Shown: one piece after another, positions 30,716-39,654 of the stretch | Layout: each line of letters starts with the position of its first letter | Position numbering within the stretch: position 1 is the stretch's first letter | Assembly: GCF_006376615.1 (NCBI RefSeq) | Contig: NZ_VEXQ01000019.1 | Location: forward strand, 32,205-96,204 | Direction: 5' to 3' | Length of the DNA: 64,000 bases | Source: Buttiauxella sp. B2 | GTDB taxonomy: Bacteria > Pseudomonadota > Gammaproteobacteria > Enterobacterales > Enterobacteriaceae | The notes under the pieces: generated by a model | The model's input: the letters and a program-made list of their open reading frames with translations, nothing else | Database searches by the model: none | Told to the model about the DNA's origin: nothing | Position numbers and translations under genes: made by a program

Positions 30716-31044
30716 CAGTTAGTGTCACTCGCAAACAAAGCATCAAGTTCTTGCAGCGCTTTTAACAACGGATCGCGTCCAACATGTGCCGCATCCAACG
30801 CCATTTCATAATAAGGCGCGATTGCAAAATCCGCAGGCAAAGGGTGTTGGGCATCAATAAGCGCGTGCATTCTTGGGATCAGAACCCATTGCAACCATTC
30901 ATGAGGTTGCAATGTATCAAGACAAAACGGTTGGGTGCTTTCAAAGGCTTCAGCGTTTGGCGCACAGCCCTGCCAAAGTTGATGGTCACGCAAAACTTGT
31001 TCAATGTTGTGTAGATGCTGGCGTACCAGCGCGTGGCGTTCCAT
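30715..31044 (-). CDS. yqcC: YqcC family protein
   Basis: This is a conserved enterobacterial protein of unknown role. The ATG at 31044 (MERHALVRQHLHNIEQVL), with GAGG upstream, gives 109 residues, as in E. coli. The frame continues open to 31221, but those extra 59 residues have no family match and run toward iolB. Conserved core motifs are FCLDTLQPHEWLQWVLIPRM and FAIAPYYEMAL. It is first in the unit with truC and yqcA. Confidence 0.93.
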   Translation of the reverse strand: MERHALVRQHLHNIEQVLRDHQLWQGCAPNAEAFESTQPFCLDTLQPHEWLQWVLIPRMHALIDAQHPLPADFAIAPYYEMALDAAHVGRDPLLKALQELDALFASDTN

Positions 31045-31195
31045 GAAAACCTCAGGCATCAGTCGAAAGAAGCCGGCAAGCATACCATTTCTTAAGGAGC
31101 GGTTAGAAGGTTCCTTCATTGCCATTCGATGTACAAAGTACCAGAGGACGTCAGGTTTTATATTTCCACATGCGCCCTCTGGATAGCCTGGAATA

Positions 31196-32017
31196 TTAGC
31201 CGTTTCCGCCATATTCCTCACTATTCACCCAGGCATGATCTTGCTCCCAGGTAAACATCCACTTTCTTACAGGCCCTGCCATCACGTTCAAATAATAACT
31301 GTCGTAACCCGCCATCGTCGCCACCGGGTGATACCCCTTCGGCACTTTCACCACATCTTTGTCGTAAACCGCCATGCATTCGTCAAGCGAGCGATCGTCG
31401 GTATAAACGCGCTGCATGCAGAAACCTTGCGACGGATTTAGACGGTGATAATACGTCTCTTCCAGATACGTTTCGTTGGGCGGATTATCGACGTCGTGTT
31501 TGTGGCTTGGGTACGAACTGGTACAGCCTTCGTTGGTATAAACCTCTACCACCAGCAGGCTGTCGGCAGGTTTATCTTCCGGCAAGATATTGTGGACATA
31601 GCGCTGGTTGTGGCCCTTACCCCGCGCTTCGGCATCAATATCTTGCGGAGCGATAAGCCGTGTGGCGTATGTTCCGTTACCCGGCGCGGAACATACAGCC
31701 AATTCGAGTTTGGTCAACGCCAGTACCTTTACCGACTCGCCAGAAGTGACATAAACAGCCCAGGGTTTGCTGCGTTCGAACGGGCTCATGCGATCGCCAA
31801 TTTCTGGGAAAGAGGCAAAAGAAGTATCGACACTTGCGCGTCCTGCAACCAACACCAGGCAACGTTCTTCGCTCACAATAGGCAGCTCAAGCCGTTGTCC
31901 TTCGTTCAATTGGTAAACATCAAAACCAACATAGCCCCAACTTGCGTTTTGCGGCGTCACATGCTGGGTGCGCCCCTGTTCATTTGGCGACTGCTTACGT
32001 GAAAGTAATCTGGACAT
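31196..32017 (-). CDS. iolB: 5-deoxy-glucuronate isomerase
   Basis: IolB isomerises 5-deoxy-D-glucuronate to 2-deoxy-5-keto-D-gluconate in myo-inositol breakdown. The 273-residue bicupin has the metal-binding cluster SYPSHKHDVDNPPNETYLEE and the downstream GYHPVATMAGYDSYYLNVMAG. GAGGGGG precedes the ATG. It is the last gene of the long iol unit, nine bases after iolE. Confidence 0.96.
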   Translation of the reverse strand: MSRLLSRKQSPNEQGRTQHVTPQNASWGYVGFDVYQLNEGQRLELPIVSEERCLVLVAGRASVDTSFASFPEIGDRMSPFERSKPWAVYVTSGESVKVLALTKLELAVCSAPGNGTYATRLIAPQDIDAEARGKGHNQRYVHNILPEDKPADSLLVVEVYTNEGCTSSYPSHKHDVDNPPNETYLEETYYHRLNPSQGFCMQRVYTDDRSLDECMAVYDKDVVKVPKGYHPVATMAGYDSYYLNVMAGPVRKWMFTWEQDHAWVNSEEYGGNG

Positions 32018-32026
32018 ACGTCCCCC

Positions 32027-32917
32027 TCAAAGCAGCCCGGCATCACGCGCTAAACGGCTTAAATTGTTATAGCCCAGACGAGCATACGTCATCGGATGTG
32101 CAATAGCCGGGTCCTGTTCTGCCTCCACGACCAGCCAGCCTTGATAGCCCTGTTTTTTCAACAGTGTCATGATTGGCGGATAGTTCACGCAACCGTCGCC
32201 TGGCACGGTAAATACACCGCTTAGCACCGCATCAAGGAAGCTGGTTTTACGGTTTTTCACATTCGCCAGCACGCTTTCTCGCACATCTTTGCAATGAACA
32301 TGGTTGATGCGAGAGATCCAGCGTTTTGCAACTTCCAGTGGATCGGCTCCGGCATAAGTCAGGTGGCCTGTATCCAGCAACAACCCGACTTCCGCGCCGG
32401 TATGGACCATCAGATTATCCACATCTTGCGCGCTCTCAATCACCGTTCCCATATGGTGATGATAGGCAATCTGCACCCCCTGCTGCTGGGTGTAGCGAGC
32501 AAACGCAGTCAGCTTTTCGCCATATTCCTGCCAGCGTTCCGCCGGGAAGCGGGGACGCAGATGAACCGGAGTCTGTTGCTCACCATGAATACAGCCCGAC
32601 ACTTCCGCAAACACCAGCACCTTTGCACCCAGTTCACGTAACAGCGTCAAATGCGCCTGTACCGCGTCAATTTCCTCTTCCACCGAGCGTTCAAGAAGGC
32701 GGCCTGAATACCAACCAGACACCAGCTTAAGCTCATGTTTATCCAAAATTGGCCCCAGCAGGCGCGCCTCACGTGGGAATTTGTTGCCCAGTTCGAAGCC
32801 TTCAAACCCGACTTCTTTGCCTTCACTAAGACAGGTTTCCAGCGGTGTATCCGCACCAAGTGATGGCAAATCGTCGTTAGTCCAGGTTAATGGGTTAATG
32901 CCTAAATGTACGGTCAT
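32027..32917 (-). CDS. iolE: myo-inosose-2 dehydratase
   Basis: IolE dehydrates 2-keto-myo-inositol to 3D-(3,5/4)-trihydroxycyclohexane-1,2-dione. It is a TIM-barrel, xylose-isomerase-like protein of 296 residues from the ATG at 32917 (AAGGAG seven bases upstream); the longer frame to 32947 enters iolC. Metal-site regions are VFAEVSGCIHG, YHHHMGTVI, LLDTGHLTYAG, INHVHCKDVR and VVEAEQDPA. Confidence 0.96.
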   Translation of the reverse strand: MTVHLGINPLTWTNDDLPSLGADTPLETCLSEGKEVGFEGFELGNKFPREARLLGPILDKHELKLVSGWYSGRLLERSVEEEIDAVQAHLTLLRELGAKVLVFAEVSGCIHGEQQTPVHLRPRFPAERWQEYGEKLTAFARYTQQQGVQIAYHHHMGTVIESAQDVDNLMVHTGAEVGLLLDTGHLTYAGADPLEVAKRWISRINHVHCKDVRESVLANVKNRKTSFLDAVLSGVFTVPGDGCVNYPPIMTLLKKQGYQGWLVVEAEQDPAIAHPMTYARLGYNNLSRLARDAGLL

Positions 32918-32927
32918 GATGCTCTCC

Positions 32928-34841
32928 TTAATGTGTGTTCTGCCCACGTTCGCGCCACAAAGCGATTAACCGCAGGTAGTTTTCCCGGATGCGTTCCACC
33001 AGCTGCGCATCGTCAATATCGCGTTTTAACCAAGCCTGCGAGGCTTCGCCAAACAGCGTGCGCCCTACAGCAAAACCCTTCACAATTGGGTAGTTGGCCG
33101 CAGCATTAAACCCGGCGCGCAGCACTTCTACTGGTGCATCCAACCCGAGGATCACCACTCCGCGGCAATGCGGATCGCGTTTTTCAATCAGTTCACTCAA
33201 CGCCGCCCAGCCTTCACCACTCAGCGGTGGCAGTTTCCACCAGTCCGGGTAAATGCCGAGGTTGTAGAAACGCGAGATAGCTCGCAAATAGAGCTCATCA
33301 TTGCGAGGCATGTTGGAGGGCAAAATCACTTCCAGCAGCAGCTCATGGCCAGAGTGGCAACAAGCATGGTAAACCTCAGCAACCTTTTGCTCCTGCTCGA
33401 GGCGCAATTCATGGGCGTCCTCCGGATGGAAGAACACCAGGCATTTGACGATATGCTCTTGCGGCCAGCTAATGAGCTGTGAGCCGATACTACCGTGTTC
33501 CATCTCAAGCGGACGCGAACCAGGCAGTTCAATAGGACGGCCAATCCACCAACCTTCACCGGTAATCGAATTCAGTGCCTCCTGCCCGAATGTTCCGTCA
33601 CACAATAGCCCCGCCTTACCTTCTAGCTCAGCCTGTTTTGCTGCCTCGCGGCTGGCCTGCAAAATGAGCTGTTTCAACGCTGGAATACGGCGTAAATCGG
33701 CTCCACTTTGCAATGCCATGTCTTCCACTTGGCTACGATGATCAAAAGCCATTACGCACAATTCCGGCCACTGACGGCGGCGTGACGTAACGCGGTGCAG
33801 GTGATTCAGACGAGCGTCTAGATCTGGGCGTGGAACCTCGTGTTCCCGGGCTAAATAGTCGTCCAGCTCGATTTCACTCGGCATCGCTGGGGCGCAACCG
33901 TGGCGGGAAACGACCAGCGCACCGCAGGCATTGGCATAGCGGCAAGCCTGTTCCCAACCTTCGTCATTGAGATAGCCACGCATCAGGCCGGACATAAACG
34001 CATCCCCCGCGCCCAGCACGTTCAGCACTTCAACGCGCACGCCAGTGGCGTTAATACCCCCGTCCAATGAATCAGGGATAAGCCCAATAAATACCGAGCA
34101 TCCCTGTGCTCCACGTTTGCAAACCAGTGTGGCATCACTTACCCGGCGCACATTTTTCATGGCGGTAAGCGTATCGGTGGAGCCACCAGCAATATGGAAT
34201 TCTTCTTCGGTGCCGACAACCACGTCGAACAAATGCAACACTGACTGCAACTGCTCAGTGACCTGGTCTGCGGCAATAAAGCGGGTTTCACCATCGCCCA
34301 ACGCTGTCAGCCCCCATAACACTGGCCGATAATCAATATCGAGTGCCGTTCTCACACCATTGCGACGTGCATAACTGAGTGCGGTCAGCACCGCCTCGCG
34401 AGTGCGGGGATGAGAAAGATGAGTTCCGGTAATCGCCAGGCAACGTGCGGAAGCAATGTACTCCTCGCTAAAATCGTTTGCGTTAATCGCCATGTCCGCA
34501 CAGTTGTCGCGGTAAAAGATAAGCGGAAAAGTATCACGGTCTTTAATGCCAAGAAGGACTAGTGCAGTAAGTCGTTCGGTGTCGGTGATCAGATGGCTGG
34601 TGTCACAACCCACTTGCGTGAGTTCTTCGCGTAGAAAACGCCCCATATGCTCGTCGCCCACACGTGCCAACATTGAAGACTTCAATCCCAGACGAGCTGT
34701 GCCATAAGCCACGTTGCCAGACGACCCCCCCAGGTAGCGGGCAAAACTAGTGGCATCCTCAAGCCGCGCGCCAATCTGTTGACTATAAAGATCGACCGCT
34801 ACGCGCCCCATGCAAATTAGATCCAACTGCTTTTGTTTCAT
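32928..34841 (-). CDS. iolC: Fused 5-dehydro-2-deoxygluconokinase / DUF2090 (aldolase-like) protein
   Basis: The N-terminal part (about 1-325) is a PfkB/ribokinase-family sugar kinase. It shows YLGGSSGNVAYGTARLG and the ATP/anion-hole signature NVLGAGDAFMSGLMRGYL, and should phosphorylate 2-deoxy-5-keto-D-gluconate. The C-terminal part (about 330-637) is DUF2090, a TIM-barrel related to class I aldolases (LCVMAFDHRSQ, GLLCDGTFGQEAL, FAVGRTLFG). Stand-alone IolC is only about 325 residues. As no separate iolJ aldolase gene is in the cluster, the DUF2090 half probably cleaves the phosphorylated product to malonate semialdehyde and dihydroxyacetone phosphate; that step is inference. Confidence 0.94.
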   Translation of the reverse strand: MKQKQLDLICMGRVAVDLYSQQIGARLEDATSFARYLGGSSGNVAYGTARLGLKSSMLARVGDEHMGRFLREELTQVGCDTSHLITDTERLTALVLLGIKDRDTFPLIFYRDNCADMAINANDFSEEYIASARCLAITGTHLSHPRTREAVLTALSYARRNGVRTALDIDYRPVLWGLTALGDGETRFIAADQVTEQLQSVLHLFDVVVGTEEEFHIAGGSTDTLTAMKNVRRVSDATLVCKRGAQGCSVFIGLIPDSLDGGINATGVRVEVLNVLGAGDAFMSGLMRGYLNDEGWEQACRYANACGALVVSRHGCAPAMPSEIELDDYLAREHEVPRPDLDARLNHLHRVTSRRRQWPELCVMAFDHRSQVEDMALQSGADLRRIPALKQLILQASREAAKQAELEGKAGLLCDGTFGQEALNSITGEGWWIGRPIELPGSRPLEMEHGSIGSQLISWPQEHIVKCLVFFHPEDAHELRLEQEQKVAEVYHACCHSGHELLLEVILPSNMPRNDELYLRAISRFYNLGIYPDWWKLPPLSGEGWAALSELIEKRDPHCRGVVILGLDAPVEVLRAGFNAAANYPIVKGFAVGRTLFGEASQAWLKRDIDDAQLVERIRENYLRLIALWRERGQNTH

Positions 34842-34850
34842 TCTTCGTCC

Positions 34851-35984
34851 TTAGACAATGTCAGATACATTTACCCAGCGGGCATCCTGGTGAGACAGGG
34901 CGATAGCATCGAGGATACGCGACACCTTCCAGCCCTCCTCAAAGTCCGGCCATAACGCTGTATCAGCAGCAATACCGTCGATCAGATCACGTACTTCCAC
35001 AGTTTTTTGATCGTTAAAACTGATGCCATGACCTGCGCCCATACAGAACGAGCCGTAGTCCGGATGAGCCGGGCCAACTAGCAGGGTGCGGAATCCCTGG
35101 CGACCTTCAGGATCGTTTTGCAGGTAGAGTTTCAGCTCTGCCATACGTTCCTGGGTGAAAGTAATCGCCCCTCTGGTGCCGGTAATAGTCCAGGTCAGGC
35201 CCATCTTGCGGCCACTGGCAACACGAGAAGTTTCAATAACCCCCTGCGCACCACTGGCAAAACGCACTAACGCATGCGCCTGATCCTCATTTTCTACTGC
35301 AACCATTTCGCTACTGCCAGCGTGAGCTGGGCGCATAGGCACGACAACTTTCAGGTCACCACAAACTTGCTGGATGTCGCCGACCAGGTACTGCGCCATG
35401 TTGACAATATGCGCAGCCAGATCACCAAGCGCACCCAGACCTGCAGTTTCTTTAAAGCAGTGCCAGTGAATCGGGACGAGCGGATCAGCCATATAGTCTT
35501 CGTTGTGAGTACCATAAAAATGGATCACCTCACCAATCTCGCCACGTTCGATGATTTGTTTTGCTAGCTTTGCCGTGGGGTTTTTCATGTAGTTGAAGCC
35601 GACAAGGGTTTTCACTCCAGCCTGCCGAGCCGCGTCCACCATCAGCTTTGCATCACGGGCATTGAGGGCCAGCGGCTTTTCTGAGTAAACGTGTTTACCG
35701 TGACGAATCGCTTCCAGCGCCATCTCTTTGTGTAGATGGTTCGGGGAGCAGATATCCACTACGTCGATATTCGGGTCTGCCACCAGCTCGCGCCAGTCAC
35801 CGGTCGAGCGCTTAAAACCAAAAGCGGCGGCACGTTTCGCGGCCAGGTCTGGATTCACTTCTGCCACCATTTCACGCACTAGCTCACCACGCAGATTGAA
35901 CACCGTTGGCGCCTGGGCATAGGCGATGGCATGGGCTTTGCCAATATATCCAGTACCTATCAAACCAATTCTTACTTGTTTCAT
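34851..35984 (-). CDS. Gfo/Idh/MocA family inositol-type dehydrogenase
   Basis: This is a 377-residue NAD(P)-dependent oxidoreductase starting MKQVRIGLIGTGYIGKAHA at 35984 (AGGAA upstream). The catalytic lysine motif is YSEKPLALNA, and the second active-site region is GLGALGDLAAHIVNMAQYL. It is distinct from iolG in the same cluster (377 against 328 residues). It probably oxidises another inositol isomer or a related cyclitol or sugar that enters the same pathway. The substrate is not determined by the sequence. Confidence 0.88.
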   Translation of the reverse strand: MKQVRIGLIGTGYIGKAHAIAYAQAPTVFNLRGELVREMVAEVNPDLAAKRAAAFGFKRSTGDWRELVADPNIDVVDICSPNHLHKEMALEAIRHGKHVYSEKPLALNARDAKLMVDAARQAGVKTLVGFNYMKNPTAKLAKQIIERGEIGEVIHFYGTHNEDYMADPLVPIHWHCFKETAGLGALGDLAAHIVNMAQYLVGDIQQVCGDLKVVVPMRPAHAGSSEMVAVENEDQAHALVRFASGAQGVIETSRVASGRKMGLTWTITGTRGAITFTQERMAELKLYLQNDPEGRQGFRTLLVGPAHPDYGSFCMGAGHGISFNDQKTVEVRDLIDGIAADTALWPDFEEGWKVSRILDAIALSHQDARWVNVSDIV

Positions 35985-36018
35985 ATTTTGTTCCTGAGTT
36001 TGCCAACTGACCCTTACC

Positions 36019-36043
36019 CCACCCTCTCCCTTCAAAAGGGTGG
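36019..36043 (-). repeat. Intercistronic hairpin in the iol transporter unit
   Basis: CCACCCT (36019-36025) pairs with AGGGTGG (36037-36043) around an 11-base loop, in the 71-bp gap between the permease and the dehydrogenase gene. CCCTCTCCC-type sequence nearby resembles the interspersed element before mazG. It may protect the upstream transporter mRNA. Confidence 0.5.
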
Positions 36044-36055
36044 TATATAGCCGAA

Positions 36056-37084
36056 TTAGATAGCCCCACGGCGGTTCTTAGCGTAGGTATCAAACGCCAC
36101 AGCCAGCACGATAATCAGACCGGTAATAATTTGCTGGTAGTAAGCGGAAACGTTCATCAGCACCAAACCGTTAATCAGAACCCCCATGATTATCGAGCCA
36201 ATAATCGTGCCACCGATGCGCCCGTAGCCTCCCATCAGGGAAGTCCCACCGATGACCACCGAGGCGATGACGCGCAATTCAAAAGAGATCCCTGCCACCG
36301 CTTCAGCGCTGCCAAGACGGGCACTGAGCACAAAGCCTGCCAACCCGGCAAGACAGCCGATGACCACGTAAACGCTAACCAACACGCGCTTCACGTTAAC
36401 CCCGGCAAGACGAGCGGCTTCCGGGTTGCCACCGATGGCGTAGACGAAGCGTCCCCAACGAGTTTTATGCAGTGCGAGGTAGCCGATAATGGAGACAATG
36501 GCGAAAATCCAGATAGGTATCGAGATACCCAGCATTTCGCCGCGCCCCCACCAACGGTAGCCCGCATCAAATCCCGCTATTGGCGCACCATCGTTGATAA
36601 CAAGCGTCAGTCCGCGCCAAATCGTCATGCCGCCGAGCGTAACGATAAACGGTGGCAGACGCAGACGAGTCACACCCAGGCCATGCAGGAAACCTATGAT
36701 CGTGCCCAGCGCCATGCAAATACCCAGGCCAAGTAGCCAACTGAATCCTCCCCACGCGTTAGGATCAACGGTGGTGAAGTTGTCGCCCTTGATAACGTAG
36801 GCGGCCGTCATGGCGCATACTGCCAAAATGGAGCCAACTGAAAGATCGATCCCAGCGGTGAGGATCACAAACGTCATGCCAACCGCCATGATCCCGTAGA
36901 TAGAAACCTCGGTCAGGATGTTGTAGATATTGCGTTCAGTCAGAAAGTTACTGTTCTGCAACTGGAAAAATATCAGCAGCAATATCATGAAAATCAACAC
37001 GCCAAAGCGTTCAAAAAAGGCAATGGGGTCAAAGCGTGAGGCGTTCTTTGCCGGGGCCTGTGTTTTGGAAATTATCTGTGTCAT
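36056..37084 (-). CDS. Sugar ABC transporter permease (RbsC family)
   Basis: This 342-residue membrane protein of the BPD_transp_2 (ribose/xylose/galactose) family has about eight to ten helices. The conserved region GIMAVGMTFVILTAGIDLSV is followed later by GGNPEAARLAGVNV, the loop that contacts the ATPase. With the ATPase and binding protein next to it, it should import myo-inositol or a related cyclitol. The gap to the ATPase gene is 11 bp. Confidence 0.93.
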   Translation of the reverse strand: MTQIISKTQAPAKNASRFDPIAFFERFGVLIFMILLLIFFQLQNSNFLTERNIYNILTEVSIYGIMAVGMTFVILTAGIDLSVGSILAVCAMTAAYVIKGDNFTTVDPNAWGGFSWLLGLGICMALGTIIGFLHGLGVTRLRLPPFIVTLGGMTIWRGLTLVINDGAPIAGFDAGYRWWGRGEMLGISIPIWIFAIVSIIGYLALHKTRWGRFVYAIGGNPEAARLAGVNVKRVLVSVYVVIGCLAGLAGFVLSARLGSAEAVAGISFELRVIASVVIGGTSLMGGYGRIGGTIIGSIIMGVLINGLVLMNVSAYYQQIITGLIIVLAVAFDTYAKNRRGAI

Positions 37085-37095
37085 GGGCTTTCCCG

Positions 37096-38643
37096 TTATG
37101 CGGCGTTAAAAGCGTTGTGGTTAATAGCCATCAAGGTCATCAGTCGTTCTTCGTTGGCATCATCGCCGTGCAACTCACCGGTCACCTGTCCTTCACTAAG
37201 CGTGATAATTCGGTCTGAAACCGCGAGAACCTCCGGGAGATCTGAGGAGATAACAATCACCGCCACACCTCGCTTAGCCATATCAAAGAGCACCTGATGA
37301 ACTTCCGATTTGGTGCCCACATCGATGCCGCGCGTTGGCTCATCAACAATCAGCACACGCGGGTTGAGCGCCATGCAGCGAGCCAGAATCACCTTCTGCT
37401 GGTTACCGCCAGAGAGTTTGCGTACCTCCTGTTCGGCATTCACCATCTTGATTTGCAGCGCCTGACGGTAAGAATCAATCAGCGCATCTTCTTTGCGCTG
37501 GCTGACAAAAAACCGCCATGTCAGCAACGACGACAGGCTGGAAAGCGCCAGGTTGTCGCGAATCGACAGCCCAAGCACTGCACCTTCTTTTTTTCGGTCT
37601 TCCGGCACCAACGCAATACCTTGATCCAGTGCGTGCATTGGGTTTTGCGGATGATAAGGTTTGCCGTCCAGCTCAAAACTGCCCGTGGTGAATTTGTCAG
37701 CACCGAACAGGCAGCGAGCGACTTCTGTACGCCCAGCCCCCACCAGCCCGGCAATACCGAGCACTTCCCCCTCATGGACATGAAAACTGATATCTTTCAG
37801 AGCAATACCGTGTGGGTTAAGCGGAGATTTCTCACGGCTCAACCCCTTCACGGACAAGCGCACAGGTTGGTTTTCATGATGAGTCAGGCTTGAATCGCGG
37901 CGGTCAAACACCACGTCACGACCGACCATTAGCCGAATAATTTGTTCAACGTTAGTCCCACCCACATCTCCTGAACCGGTGTAACGCCCATCCTGAAATA
38001 CGGTGAAACGGTCGCAAAGCTGGAAGACTTCGTGTAGACGATGCGTGACGTAAATAATGCTAACACCGCGCCCTTTCAGCTCGCGTACCACGCGATGTAG
38101 GCTTTCCACTTCGCTGTCACTGAGTGCTGCCGATGGTTCATCCATGATGATAAGTCGGGCGTTTAGTGTCAGTGCGCGGGCAATCTCCACCATTTGTTGC
38201 TGCGCCACGCTAAGCCGTGCCACTGGCGTGGTCGGTAAAATATGGAGCTGGAGATAATCGAGAATGACTTTTGCTTCCTGGTTCACCGCTTTAGCATCCA
38301 CAATTAAATTGCGGTAGCGCGGTTCACGCCCCAGAAACATGTTCTCAGCCACCGTCATATTCGGCAGTAAGTTAAATTCCTGATAAATCGTGATAATGCC
38401 TTTTTTCTGACGCTCTACGGGTGAGTCATCAACCGGCAAGATTTCACCATTGAACCAGATATCACCTCGCGTTTGCGGCTGTGCTCCGGCCAGTGCTTTT
38501 AGCAGGGTAGACTTGCCTGCACCGTTCTCGCCGAGCAAGGCGTGAATCTCACCCTCCCCGACGGTGATCTGAGCATTACTTAGCGCCCAGATACCGGAAA
38601 AGCTTTTTGCCAGCTCAGTGACTTTCAGTAAGGGTTGCGACAT
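37096..38643 (-). CDS. Sugar ABC transporter ATP-binding protein (two ABC domains)
   Basis: This 515-residue MglA/RbsA-type protein has two ABC domains. The first has Walker A GENGAGKSTLL, a divergent signature LSVAQQQMVEIARAL and Walker B LIIMDEPSAALS. The second has the degenerate P-loop GLVGAGRTEVARCLFG, usual in this group, with an intact signature LSGGNQQKVILARCM and VLIVDEPTRGIDVG. It works with the adjacent permease and binding protein. Confidence 0.95.
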   Translation of the reverse strand: MSQPLLKVTELAKSFSGIWALSNAQITVGEGEIHALLGENGAGKSTLLKALAGAQPQTRGDIWFNGEILPVDDSPVERQKKGIITIYQEFNLLPNMTVAENMFLGREPRYRNLIVDAKAVNQEAKVILDYLQLHILPTTPVARLSVAQQQMVEIARALTLNARLIIMDEPSAALSDSEVESLHRVVRELKGRGVSIIYVTHRLHEVFQLCDRFTVFQDGRYTGSGDVGGTNVEQIIRLMVGRDVVFDRRDSSLTHHENQPVRLSVKGLSREKSPLNPHGIALKDISFHVHEGEVLGIAGLVGAGRTEVARCLFGADKFTTGSFELDGKPYHPQNPMHALDQGIALVPEDRKKEGAVLGLSIRDNLALSSLSSLLTWRFFVSQRKEDALIDSYRQALQIKMVNAEQEVRKLSGGNQQKVILARCMALNPRVLIVDEPTRGIDVGTKSEVHQVLFDMAKRGVAVIVISSDLPEVLAVSDRIITLSEGQVTGELHGDDANEERLMTLMAINHNAFNAA

Positions 38644-38692
38644 CAGTTTGCTCCTCTGTTACGCCTGCCCACAGGCAGGCGTATTCAGAACG

Positions 38693-39622
38693 TTATTTAC
38701 CGGCTTCGCCGATACGTTCGGCTTTATCTAGGTTGTCTTTGGTAATCATGGTCGGTGCGTAGTCCGCTCCGGTTATCTCTTTTTTGTCACGGATATTTGC
38801 GACCAGTTGGCTCATAGCGGTCGTCACCGCAAAGCCCGGACGTTGGTCAGCAGTTACCTGCAACCAACCGTCGCGCACGCGTGCCAGAGCTTCCGGAACG
38901 GCATCAAAACCAGTCACCATAATTTCGCCCGGCTTAACACCCTGCCCTTGCAACGCTTCGATGGCCCCGAGTGCCATATCGTCGTTAGCCGAGAGGATTA
39001 CCTGCGGTTTTTTCGGCAGTGAAGGCAGCACGCTTTCTACGATGCGCATCCCTTCAGAACGCATCCAGTTACCGGTTTGGTCCACGACAATTTTGTATTT
39101 GTCGCCACCTGCTTTCAGGCTGTCTCGAATACCTTTGGTGCGTTCAATATTGGAAGAAGAACCGGGTTGGCCAGTAAGCAAAATAATGTCTGCACCGTTG
39201 GGGAATTTAGACTTTACGTACTCGGCTACAGCCTCACCACCTTTGTAGTTATTAGCGCCAAAATGCGGCACTTTTTTCTCGGTGGTAACAGTACGATCCA
39301 GGGTTACTACAGGCATGTTCGCATCCTGAATTTCACTCACTGCGCTAGAAACGGCATTGACGTCGTTAGGTGAGACAATAAATCCCTGAGCACCACGGGT
39401 GATGGCGTTTTCCAGGTCAGCAACCTGCTTTGGCGAACTGCCCTGGCTGTCCAATACCTGAAGTTTTACGCCCATATCTTTGGCCGCTTTCACGGCGGTG
39501 CGCTGCATGTGGACTTCAAAAGGCATTGCCAGGTTTGGAGTACTAAAAACAATCTGTTCGTTTTCAGCCAGAGCCGGTGTTGTGATGAGTGCGATGACGG
39601 CGGCGAGGATTAGCTTTTTCAT
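38693..39622 (-). CDS. Periplasmic sugar (probable inositol) binding protein
   Basis: This 309-residue protein of the ribose-binding (Peripla_BP_4) family has a signal peptide MKKLILAAVIALITTPALA with cleavage expected after Ala19. Ligand-side motifs include STPNLAMPFEVHMQ, FIVSPNDVNAVSS, VVTLDRTV and ILSANDDMALGAIEAL. Its place in the iol operon makes myo-inositol the likely ligand. It lies 32 bp behind iolG. Confidence 0.92.
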   Translation of the reverse strand: MKKLILAAVIALITTPALAENEQIVFSTPNLAMPFEVHMQRTAVKAAKDMGVKLQVLDSQGSSPKQVADLENAITRGAQGFIVSPNDVNAVSSAVSEIQDANMPVVTLDRTVTTEKKVPHFGANNYKGGEAVAEYVKSKFPNGADIILLTGQPGSSSNIERTKGIRDSLKAGGDKYKIVVDQTGNWMRSEGMRIVESVLPSLPKKPQVILSANDDMALGAIEALQGQGVKPGEIMVTGFDAVPEALARVRDGWLQVTADQRPGFAVTTAMSQLVANIRDKKEITGADYAPTMITKDNLDKAERIGEAGK

Positions 39623-39654
39623 TGTTATCTCTCTTTATGTAGGGTCGTCGGAGG

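Noticed and set aside
31045..31221. 59-residue N-terminal extension of YqcC
   Set aside because: The extension has no family match, and MERHALV at 31044 with GAGG upstream gives the family length of 109.
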